A model generated the notes under the pieces. The model was not told where the DNA came from, did not search any database, and saw only the letters and a list, made by a program, of their open reading frames with translations. From NCBI GenBank assembly GCA_032191485.1, contig JAVDOI010000006.1, positions 14,255,850-14,319,849 of the forward strand: DNA of 64,000 nt, read 5' to 3'. Shown here piece by piece: positions 49,328-59,780 of this stretch. Source of the DNA: Leptoclinus maculatus. Taxonomy: Eukaryota; Chordata; Actinopteri; Perciformes; Stichaeidae. The stretch's first letter is position 1. Each line of letters starts with the position of its first letter. The position numbers were made by a program, and so were the translations under genes.

Positions 49328-52187
49328 ACATGGAGAAACTGAAATGGAAATAAAATATATAAAATCGAGTTCAGGAATATTACAGTGATAGGGATATGAA
49401 ATGCAGTGATTAACCCAAATATAGCTTTGTAAAGACCGTTCAAATGATCCACTAACAGATATATGCAACATGGGCAGCAGTGATGACAGAAAGTAAAATA
49501 CAGATCTGTAATGACTCGGGGTAGAACAGGATCCGCGAGGAATCGTCAAGACCTTGTATATGAAATCTTGCTTACTAATTACCTAATCAGTGTCAAGAAA
49601 ACGAGACAATAGTGCGCGTCCTAATTCCATGCAGGGAGTATGAAGAGGAAAGAAGGGCTATGCTTACAATGCTACAGGGGCAGTTAATACGAGGAGAGGC
49701 CAGGATTAAATATGTAATCGACAGTAGAGAGACCATGCAGGGGGAGAAAGGGGGTATAGGTTTTAGAAAGCAATCAGACTAGTCTGTTCGCTATAGAATA
49801 GGACAACAGTGGATGGTTATAACCAGTAGTGGGAGCAGTAACACGCAACATAAAGGATGTCATCTCCCAAAGAGTGATTTTGCATTTATATAATAAGGTT
49901 TGGCTGGAAGGAAAATTACCAGGAAGTGGGAAACAGTTATAGTAATCAGTTATAGTACACATCAGGAAACCAGCAAAATATCCTACCAATCCATCTAACT
50001 ATAGACCAATAGCATTGACTTCCCACATGTGTAAAATTATGGAGCATATAATCACAGAAAGACTAACATATTATTTGGGAACAAGAAATCTTAGGTCAAA
50101 ACATCAAAGTGGATTTAGAAAAGGAAGGGGAACAAGGGATCCAATAGTTGATAATGATTGATGATGTGTATGATAATGTTGGACAAAATACAAACTTTAT
50201 TTGCAGATGATGAGGTAGGAATGTGGATATTTTGTGAAACAGATGCAGGAAACAATCAAAAGAGTGGAACAACGGTGATTGTGGGGATTTAAATTTTCTG
50301 TGGAAAAAACAAATATCCTTTTCTTTACAAGAAAGCAAAATGGAACAGAGGTCAACATGTATTTATATGGTAAGGAGCTGAAAAGGATAGACTTGTTCAA
50401 CTATTTAGGAATGTGGTTTGATGTTTGAGGCTCACCTGGAATGTACATATTGATAAAATGGTAAATAAATGTAAAACGGTTTTAAATGAGATGCTTGGTA
50501 AGAGTGAGGAGCTGACAGCTATATCTGATAAGATCATTTCTAGACTATGGCTGTGTGGCATATAGGTCAGCGTCTAAAACCTTGTTGGGAAAACTGGATT
50601 TAATACAAGCACAAGCATTAAGGACATGTAGTGGAGCTTTTAAAACAACATCTGTGGCGGCATTGTAGGTAGAAATGGAGGAAATACCATTGGAGTTAGG
50701 AAGAATGCAGATCATGATGACATATTGGGTCAAGGACATAACAACCATCTAACAATAAGTGCTATTGAGGCATACTGAGAACATGAAAAAAGGCCAACAA
50801 AGAGCTTTGGTTGGGTTGTTAAGGAGAAGGCTAGTGAATTATTGTATATACCTGTTAAATGTCCTTGTTTTTCTTATATTTCTCTTGTTAATTGTATATA
50901 TTTCATATGTGTGTATGTACGATGAGAGTAATGTGTAACCGGAGTCAAATTCCATGTATGCGCACGCATACATGGCCAATGAAGCTGATTCTGATTCTGA
51001 TTCTGATTAGGTTTACTGGATAGGAGTTATTCTCCAACTGTGGTTCTGCAGCTATTCCTCCTTGGTTACTGCCACAGCCAGAAATTGATCATGGCCTCCT
51101 TGAACTGATAAGTGATGAATGTAGGGGAAACTGTAAGATCTTCAAGTCATACATCAGAAGGAATTACTAGATTGTTTTACAGATTTATACAGATGGATTT
51201 AAAGACCCTAAAACTGGTAGAACAGCAGCAGCAGTAATCCCAGAATTCAATGTTGAGTGTGGGAAGATACTTGGTGATGATTTATCTGTGTTTGCGTGTG
51301 AGATGATGGCCATAGTTATTGCCTTACAGTGGGTAGAGGACCAGAGAGAGTGGTAATAGCATCAGACATGTGCAGTGTTAATGAGTTTGAAATGTTGCCA
51401 GAAGTAGAGAGGATTTATTGTGAGAAATACTACAATCACTATTCGTATTCAGAATCCATCAAATGTGGGTGTCTATTGTTTTTGTGTGGGTCCCTGCCCA
51501 TGTTGGAGTCGATGGGAATGAGAAGGTGGATAAAGCAGCAAAAAGGGCTTTGAAGAGTGGGATAAATAACATTAATGTAAATATAAGTATGTCATGAAGC
51601 TAAAGTAGTGATTAAGGGACAAATCAAAAATATATGTCAGAACGAATGGAATAAAGGGAGTAAAGAAATATATATTTAAAAAAAATAAACCATTGGTTAG
51701 GAATTCAGGCTCTAGTGGACAGATTAGGAAAGAAGAGAGGATTATAACAAGACTAAGGAATGGCCATACTGGTTTTAACAGTTCCCTCTGTTATTGGAAA
51801 GCATAATAATGGAATTTTGTGAAGAAGAAACTGTGAACCATGTTTTATTGTCATGTCAGAGGTACGATTCAGCGAAAAAAGTTTTGAAGAATGGATTAAG
51901 AGAGACTGGAGAGGAAAATATAATGAATGTACTAAATAATATTTAGGGTCAACAAGACTAATGGATATAATTTGAGGAAACTTCAATTTTTTATTCTTTT
52001 GCTTTCCTTTTCTTTTCTGTCATTCGTTTCATTTTGTTTGATTCATTGTTTTATTTCCTTCGTTTGATTGTCGAGAGGGTATCCTTATCCACACTGGCGG
52101 TATGGATACCGCCGGAAGGTGGCGGTATTGCACCAATAAGCTGGATGCCAACAGCCGTAAAACCAGAAGAAGAAGAAGAAGAAGAAG
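49328..52187 (+). mobile_element. Decayed I-clade LINE with RT, RNase H and (AGA)n tail
   Basis: The element is flanked by the 14-bp target duplication ATCCGGTTTGTGAG (49314-49327 and 52188-52201). It encodes, across several frames, reverse transcriptase pieces (RPIALTSHMCKIMEH near 50010 and HQSGFRKGRGTRD near 50100), TWNVHIDKMVNKCK near 50440, RNase H (IYTDGF near 51190, AIVIALQWVEDQ near 51315, then PAHVG and VDKAAKRAL) and a C-terminal VNHVLLSCQRYDSA. The 3' end is a stretch containing GGTATGGATACCGCC followed by AGA repeats. No ORF1 is seen, the 5' end is truncated, and stops and frameshifts make it inactive. Confidence 0.88.
50830..51008 (+). mobile_element. L2-type tail nested inside the I-clade LINE
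   Basis: The block ends in CAAATTCCATGTATGCGCAC, an ATGGCCAATGAAGCTG stretch and GATTCT units, the fish L2 3' terminus. It interrupts the LINE coding sequence between its RT part and RNase H part. The left edge is approximate. Confidence 0.7.
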
Positions 52188-52201
52188 ATCCGGTTTGTGA
52201 G

Positions 52202-52267
52202 CCGGTATCGTAAAGTTGTTCGTCCCTACAGCGCCGCCGGGAACAGCTCAAATGAAAAGAGTACACA
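52202..52267 (+). promoter_or_regulatory. 5' UTR and core promoter of THAP-DDE gene
   Basis: GC-rich sequence with GCGCCGCCGG directly follows the right LINE target copy and precedes the ATG at 52268. Removing the LINE puts it about 130 bp from the srsf3 exon 1 region, so it was probably half of a bidirectional promoter (inference). Confidence 0.45.
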
Positions 52268-55200
52268 ATGCCAGACTGTTGTGCTGCCGTCGGATGCTCT
52301 GTTGAAAGAAATGCCAAAACCAAGCAGCAGGGAATAACATTTCACAGGTGAGAATTCATCCTACGATGATTCTACCGTGACGAAATGGCTGTTATAAAGC
52401 ACTAACTAAAATAATCACTGGTGCACACGAGACTATTTGAAATAGTAACTGATATTAAGGTGGATACCACATGCTTGGTGTTTGTACTGAATTATTTCAA
52501 AGAGGCGGTTACAGGGAAACTTGAGTAAATAAACGTATAATAAGTTAGCGCAGGAAACTAAGCTAATGCTAACGTTAACGTTACATATTCACGTCGCGAT
52601 CACACCGATACTCGAATATAACGGGCACATGTCTCGTGCTTGATTAAAGATGAAAGAGAAGGTATGCAGACATGTTTAGTCGTTGTCAACGTTAGCTTTA
52701 TTGGCACGTTAGTAAACGTTAGCATAGTTTCGTCGTTGTTTTACCCACAACTTTATTTAACAAAAATAACAGTACACGCCATGTAACAAGTAACAATACA
52801 GAACAGGAGCTGATAACATCAACAATATATACATATTTATAACACAAGTGAGGTCCATAGAATAAAACAATACAATGAGAGACAAATACATATTCTTATG
52901 AATTAAAAATTTGATTATTCAAGTACGCAACATCCGGTTGGTAGCGCTTCCCAGTCAGCTCGCTGTCATTGGCTGTTGCGGATTTCTGGTCAATATTCCA
53001 TTGCTGTTATTTTGACGCAACAGGATTTCAAGTCAAACATATAAAACATGTTTTGTATCGTATTTATCGTAAGACTCCGATCCAGTCGGTAAAAGTGGGA
53101 CTATGTCTGTAAACCTCTCACACCACAGGATCATTTGGGCAGATCATCTTTGCAGGGAGGGTAAAATCATGCCCAAAATATGCCCAATTATTCTCTAGTG
53201 TGGGGCCAGCATTTGTGACTGTACTTAAGTTAGTTAAAGTTAAGCTCATGTCAGTTCAAGAGAAAAAGATGAACAAGAAAAAAGCCTGTAAAATCATATT
53301 CATCATGCGTTATTGAGTAAAGCAGTCCTAAATTGTTAATTCACAACAGTTTCATGGTGATAATGTATACAAAGTGCCAGAATTTAATCAACAAAAGCAT
53401 GCAAAATTAAATAGTGTTTTCAAATGGATTTTTTTTTTGTGTATAGGTTCCCAAAAGATAAGGTTAAAAGACAGGCATGGACAGTAGCCACGAAGAGAGA
53501 GGACTTTGAGCCAAATGACCGCACGGTTATTTGTAGCTGCCATTTCAAGTCAGAAGACTTCGACAGAACTGGACAGACAACTCGTTTAAAGGAAGGAGCG
53601 ATCCCGTCATTTTTTGACCACCTTTTCAAAGTGAGTTTCGTTGCTTCTTCTAGCTCTGTATCCAGTTAAACCCACCAGACAAGGTGGATTTCATAGGATA
53701 CATGAGTTAGCTGGGTCCCTTAAACTTACCAGCTACCATATAAACTTACCAGCTACCATATAGGTTGTTGAAGTAATGAACGGTTTGACTTGCATTTAAA
53801 CTGTATGCTATGGCTAAAACGTTAGCTAGCTAGCATTTGGGTCATTCTGTTGTGGCCCTTTTATTATAGACAGCTAGCAGCAAACAGTGATATCTTGATG
53901 ATTGTTGTGACGTTTAATCAAAATCTTATCTTTACAGATTACTGAAAACTCAAGGGTGTGTGGGGATCATTTCACTAAAGACTGCTACACCAAGACCATA
54001 AGAGGAGTCAATAAGCGGAAGGGGGGGACTGTGTTGTCCTTGTTTGTGAGGTCCACCACCAAGTCTGGCAGGAGGAAAGGGATCAGATCAAGGTATACAG
54101 GGTTTACCGCAAACAACATGCTGGTGCAAAACCGCCACCTACTCTACAAGAGTGTGTAACATCATATAATGTCACTGACGTTATTATATTCTGCTCACCA
54201 ACACGTTGTCATTTATGAAGGTAAAGAGAGGCATCCTGCTATTCTCCTACGCCTTCTCCCTCACCATCTCATTTTTTCCGTTCTCAATGCATGTTGTTTT
54301 GATTCCTTCTCACCTGCCAGTAGATATGTCTACCTCTCACTGAAATGTTTTGTCATCTATCAGCACAGCCTTAAAATAACAAACACAGAGTCAGTGATAC
54401 CAGCCAGAAAAATAACAATAATCATGCCAATAATGTTCATGCTGCCATGGTTGCAGATGACCTGAATTGTTTACCCGCCACATCCAACATTTTACTTGCA
54501 AATTCAATTCTCTGATCAAATGCTGAACCCTATTGTCTAATTTAACCAAAGTCATGTTTCTGTTTCTGTTCTTCAGTCATGCAGATGCTGCTCCCTGTGG
54601 ACAGGATGCACCTGAAAAGGATGTAGGCTGCAAATCAAGGTAATCCTAATTGTCATGTTTGCAGAGCTTTAATAGTGAAGATCTTCTAGGAAGATATAAG
54701 CTAATGCTGAAATGGCCGCATAAAACATCTTTCCATCTTTACTCTGCACTTTCAGAATAGTAGAGACAAGTTTGCCGTATGCAGATCATGATTACAGCCA
54801 AAGACCCCCGTCATTGGAGGAGCAGCTTCAAGAGGCCCGAAAGACCATTGCATGCCAAGAAGAAGAGCTTTTGAAACTAAGAAAGAACCGGTTCTTTCTT
54901 GAACGTTTCCAATGTGATGACAGGCTAATTATGTTCTACACGGGGTTTAAAGATTATATAACTCTCATGGCTGTTTTTATGGCTTTGCAACCTACAGCTG
55001 AAAGCATGTTGGGATGGGGCCAATCACTAGCAGATCAACACATTATCAGAAAGGGATTTAAAGAGCAAAGACTACCTCTCATAGACCAGTTTTTTCTCTT
55101 TCTGTGCCATTTGAGGCAGGGTTTTTTAGTACAGGACCTTGCTACTCGTTTCAATGTATCGCAGGCAACTGTCAGCAGAATTTGTATCACTTGGACAAAC

Positions 55201-55809
55201 TTTCTCTATTACATGTTAGGATCTATCCTTGTTTGGCCTTCACGAGAAAAAGTAAATGAACTTATGCCTCTTTCTTTCAAAAATACTTTTCCACGTACAA
55301 GAGTGATATTAGACTGTACAGAATTACATGTAAAAAGGGCCACTTCAAAAGTACTAAATTCAGAAACCTACCCCTATTACAAAGGAACAATCACACTGAA
55401 GTCCTTAGTGGGCATAAGCCCATATGGTGAACTTACTTTCGTCAGTGACTTATATACGGGGTCAATATCGGACAAAGAAATCACACAGTCGTCTGGGATT
55501 CTCTCTTTGTTGGAGGAAGGGGACGAGGTAATGGCAGACAAAGATTTCTTTATTAGGGACCTTTTGTCTCCCATTAATGTCCGTCTTGTAATACCAGCAT
55601 TCTCAAAGTCTAATAGGAAGCTTAGCCCAGAGGAGAAGTTGCAGACACAAGAGATTGCTCGCCTGAGGATTCATGTTGAACGGGCCATTAGAAGAATTAA
55701 AGAGTACCACATTTTTGATAGAACATTACCCATGACCACTTTGGGGTCTATAAACCAAGTCTGGAAGGTGTGTGCCCTCCTCACCACTTTTCAAGGACCA
55801 TTATTCTGA
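52268..55809 (+). CDS. THAP domain-DDE transposase-derived protein (ISL2EU/Harbinger type)
   Basis: Five exons in perfect phase: 52268-52347, 53447-53630, 53938-54092, 54577-54639, 54756-55809 (1536 nt, 511 aa). Residues 1-88 form a THAP zinc finger: CX4C, FHRFP, the W in QAWTVA, the CXXH pair in ICSCHF and the closing GAIPSFF. Residues 89-140 look like the second half of another THAP domain (SRVCGDHFTKDCY, then KRKGGTVLSLF). A short coiled coil is predicted at about 176-210. A helix-turn-helix follows around 269-305 (VSQATVSRI). The DDE_Tnp_4-type nuclease domain has D347 in VILDCTE, D392 or D400 in VSDLYTGSISD, and E469 in HVERAIRRIK. THAP plus this DDE domain is typical of ISL2EU-like transposases. 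Whether this is a live element or a domesticated host gene is unresolved. No terminal inverted repeats were found around it. Confidence 0.85.
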
Positions 55810-55959
55810 ACCATAATGTACACAAAACTGCCTTGACTTCTCTACATGCATTTGCTATTGTAGTGTTTATTTCTTGTGACATTGTTCAGGCAGTTACAGG
55901 CTACCAAATTACTTTTTAAATCTTTTTGTATAAAAGCATCTTCCCAATGCATACATGTA

Positions 55960-55965
55960 AATAAA
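55960..55965 (+). terminator. poly(A) signal AATAAA for THAP-DDE gene
   Basis: AATAAA lies about 150 bp after the stop codon. Only a short 3' UTR is implied. Confidence 0.65.
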
Positions 55966-55984
55966 CTTGCCACTTGGGAAAAGT

Positions 55985-57600
55985 TAAGACTTGCCTATGT
56001 TATTTAGGTAAAAAAAAACAGATAAATTGCCATCTAGATCTTGCTTAATGTAAGAACAAATGTACATGATTGTCTTTATCGATTTCCAAGAGGCCATGGA
56101 GGCTATCCACAGATAGGTGAATCATTCTCTTGTCTGGGGTTGTGCCTAACTGGGGAACATTGAGGTTTGATCACAAATCCACATGGCTGGATGTTGTGTA
56201 TTGTTCTGCAGCTACTAGTGCCATTGCAATGACCCCGCATTGCTTTTTTTTGTACTGTTCTTTTATACCTCCGTAAATAAACAATGCTATCAAAGTCCCC
56301 TTATCTTGAGCACACCCCTTTTAAAGTTTGTCGATGTAATACCCTCAGAACGAATGACAGACCCTAGGGTAACAAAACCATCAAACAAAAAACAGGTTTT
56401 GTGTCAGGTGTGCTACAGCAGAATTGAGAACTCTGTTCTAGCTTTAGACATAACTTGACAAACAAGCTCGAACACGTCAACCATCCTGGCTACATCTTTT
56501 CTCACTGACGGAGCAGTACAGCTGTGCTCTCTAAACCTGACTTAAAAGGAATGTGATTCACAAAACCAGAGAAAGCCATTAGGGAAGTTAAGACGTCACG
56601 GGTCACCTGGCATTCTTTTTTGTTCTCCCGGTGTCCTAGTCGTCAGCTAGTTGGTGGACACCTGACGCTGCTATGCTCGTTATGTAAAACGTGTTTCGCT
56701 AGGTGGCTGAGCCGATCACTGGTATGTATACCACAGAGAGACAAAGCTAGAAAACAATAGCAATAAATTATATTCTCTAGCATTATAAATGTTAGCCAGC
56801 TTCTTGTTCACCCATCGTAGGTAAACATTCAGATGTGCTGCGGTGACGCATAACTAACTACACTACGTTCAACCCTTTTAATCACAGGGCTATCTCTGAC
56901 ATGATACACTGAGAGTTTGGAAATCCTGTAAAGAGTTTTTCGCAGAAGAAAATTATTGTTGTCTGGGACTTATTTTTAAACTTAAGTTTTGAACTAGACC
57001 AATCTCTTATCACATCATGTTGCTCACCACAGCCGCACAACCCGTAGGCTTTTTTAATTAAAACGTGAAGCTCAGATGACATTTTGAGACACCGGCTGAA
57101 CGACTGACAGGAATGGACGGTCCTGAAGGAGCTTTAAGCGGAGCGAGAAGATTCACAGTGTTCTGCCTACATGCCTGTTGATGTACAATAATGAATCAAA
57201 ATGTCACGTTTGCTGTGCACATCAGCATGGACGTTTTAGTGATAGTTTACATTTTGTGCTGGTTGCACAAAAAAACAAACAAGCTTTTAGTTTGACATGT
57301 TACACCTGAGCATAGAAACTGTCCTCCATGTGTCTTTTAGTGTTTTTTTCCCCAAGAGAGTGGCAAGTACAAAACATCCAGTCGGGCAACAAGAGAGTTG
57401 CTTGAGTGCACGAGGGAAATGAGGCAGAAGGACATGAATGAAGAGCGAGGCGTGAGGAGTCTACGACAAGTCACCAGAGATGGAGATGAGAGAGGGATAA
57501 GGGGAGCTTCGCTTGAAGACAGCTGACCTCTGTACCTTTTTAAGGTATCTACTGAAATAACCCAGTGCCAAGTAGTATTAAAACTTGTCACTCATTCAAA
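55985..57600. other. Intergenic, no gene recognised
   Basis: Mixed AT-rich sequence with a modest CpG-bearing stretch (about 56590-56720). A plus-strand open stretch near 57350-57527 begins after a TTTTAG acceptor-like site and reads TRELLECTREMRQKDMNEER before a stop. It could be a remnant of the partner (Myb-like) ORF of the nearby Harbinger element, but no diagnostic motif supports that. Confidence 0.3.
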
Positions 57601-57639
57601 CGATAGCAAAGAAACACATGAACACCATGATTCCTTTGA

Positions 57640-58523
57640 GTGTTTCTGTCGGTGCCACCCCCCCCCCCTCCTTCCAAAGCTGTAAACCTAGGGGAATCAC
57701 TGAATGTCCATAACAGACAGTTTCTATTGCTGCTGTATGAACAGCTCTCATTAGCATTACACTGCAGTCATTTCTTTTACAAAGACATTTCCACTTCCCT
57801 TTCAACCCTCCAAAAGCATGTTCAACAACACAACAAGCGCAACTTGTTTTTTCAGTTCTTCACAACCAGTGTCAGGCTGGGGTTTCTCTTCAGTCAGTCC
57901 CCAATAATGAAATAGCCTTCATCAGTACCACATATGTTTCTAATTCTGACAGAGAAGAATTAGTGGTGCTGTCCAAAGACCAAAGATGTATTTTCTGATC
58001 ACATTGGCGTTACGTTCCCGTCCAGGTTGTCCAACATTTATGTCCCAGAAAATCCCTTTTCCCATCTACAACAGCTTTTAAGAAGATGTTAGTGTCGACC
58101 TTTTCTGTTGCATAAATATGTTATATGTGGATGTTTTAGAATAAGGTTGTGGGAACCATCTATAGCACCCACACACTGAGGAATTCCAAAACTGTCCTCA
58201 AGATAATCTAACATCTCAGCCAGCTTTACCTTGTTGGGTGTTTGAATTAATATAGGCCTAAGGTGTGACATCACAGCCTTACAAACTCGCAGCAAACGGG
58301 TTTCACACTGTCCTGTCGGTAGTTGAAGCCAGTTTGTACAGTGCAATGATGTGTCCTGACGCTGTAGTGCAAGCCTCAGGGTTGCACAGATGTATTTAAA
58401 TGTTTCTCTGGAAAAACTGAAGTCGACTGGCCACTTATCATCCGTGCAATTTTGCGCTTTGTTCTCCCACTGAGTTGCGGGAAGGCCCACACCTTTTGAT
58501 GTCCCGTTTATGAAGTAATGCAT
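57640..58523 (-). pseudogene. Frameshifted PIF/Harbinger transposase
   Basis: Read on the minus strand, an open part at 58089-58523 contains SFSRETFKYICATLRLALQR, typical of HARBI1-like N-termini, then FGIPQCVGAIDGSH with the first catalytic Asp. After a frame change it continues with KAVVDG and GKGIFWDINVGQPG (about 57980-58080), the second Asp region. The third part is VVEHAFGGLKGKWKCL (about 57780-57830) with the catalytic Glu. At least two frameshifts plus stops exclude a functional enzyme. Direct similarity to the THAP-DDE protein is low, so it is a separate element. Confidence 0.85.
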
Positions 58524-59442
58524 GATCTGAAGAATAACAAAAGAAAAAGGTACACATTAGTTGTCAAGATATGACGATGGTATGGGGGATCATTATTTAA
58601 GTAGACCACATATTTGAGCTTCCATCTAAATCATTTAATGCTTTGTAATTAAAGTATCCAACATATTTAAAAAAAAAAAAAAACATTTGTAAGAATACAG
58701 GCATACATAATCTAATGTTCCACAATTTTCTGTAGGGTTCCAATGTCTTTACTGTATCTATTTTCTTGTGTATGTTCTAGTTCAAATCATACAATAGTAT
58801 TCACTTCGACATCACCAGAAGATTGAGTTTATGGTTTTATGTCGTAACAGTTTGGCTTGTGAGGTTGCCGCTGTACCAGCATACCTCCGTGATAGCTAGT
58901 CACATGCTAACATTGAAAACAAGGAAAACTTGTGATGATTGCAAGCAAAGCGTTGCACCCGACAGACCGCAAACATTTAATCTGCAGCATATCAGTACAC
59001 CGTGTCCCTGGTGAGCCGTGTTGTAGCAGTAATGTTTGTTCTGAATTTAATCGATTTTCTTTGTCCTCAGTAAAGTTAAAGACATTTTAATTCAGTCACA
59101 AGTTCAGACTTGATGTTTCCTCATTATGTCCTTTCTGCAAAGAGGAGGCTTAATTATTGTATCTTTACATGGTTTAAAATGTCTTTAATAATCTAGGAGA
59201 CTCACAATTTCATGTTTTGTGTTTGACTAGTTATTGTTAAGTTATTCTTCCCCAATACTTCCTGTGCTCATGTATTGTAATATTTAAAGTATTGTAATGT
59301 TACTGAGAAAATCTTTTTCCCAGGATGGTGAAGGCAGGGCCCGCCCTACTCAGCCACTGATTGGCTATACTCGTTGCCTTCGTTGGTTGGAGATCTTTAC
59401 ATTAAAAACATATCCGTTCATAGAATACAATGAATTGTTAAA
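58524..59442. other. Intergenic, no gene recognised
   Basis: Contains an A-run (about 58669-58684) and AT-rich DNA. The short open frame at 58823-59014 has no supporting splice or domain evidence. Confidence 0.35.
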
Positions 59443-59450
59443 GATTAAAC

Positions 59451-59772
59451 CAGTGTTTCCAAACCTTTTTGGCTTTGGACCCCTCACAAGAAAACAATGT
59501 CTTGTTGGGGTCCCTTGTCATGTTTAAGATGTCTTTGAGATGTTAGTTTCACCAAAAAAGAGATTCTCTAGATATACTTCTCACATTGTTTTTCATTTCA
59601 CATAACTGTTCAAGGACCAAAGAGGTACATTTCTTCAATATTTCCAATCCAAATGTATGTATAGCAAAACTTTGTTTTTTCTTCTTTCCTACCACATTCA
59701 TTATCTCACCAGCCCCCAGATTTATCTTGTGACCCTTTGTGAGGGGCTTGAACCCTGGTTTGGTAACCACTT
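59451..59772. mobile_element. 322-bp hAT MITE with 8-bp target duplication
   Basis: The left end is CAGTGTTTCCAAACC and the reverse complement of the right end is AAGTGGTTACCAAACC. GATTAAAC flanks both sides (59443-59450 and 59773-59780). The interior has TGGCTTTGGACCCCTCACAA mirrored by GTGACCCTTTGTGAGGGGCT. It is non-coding. Confidence 0.85.
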
Positions 59773-59780
59773 GATTAAAC

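Noticed and set aside
57337..57530. Myb-like partner gene of the Harbinger element
   Set aside because: The charged stretch lacks a recognisable Myb/SANT pattern. Kept only as a note in the intergenic entry.
58823..59014. Short frame with CDDCKQ, considered as a zinc-knuckle remnant
   Set aside because: Only one CXXC and no further support on either strand.
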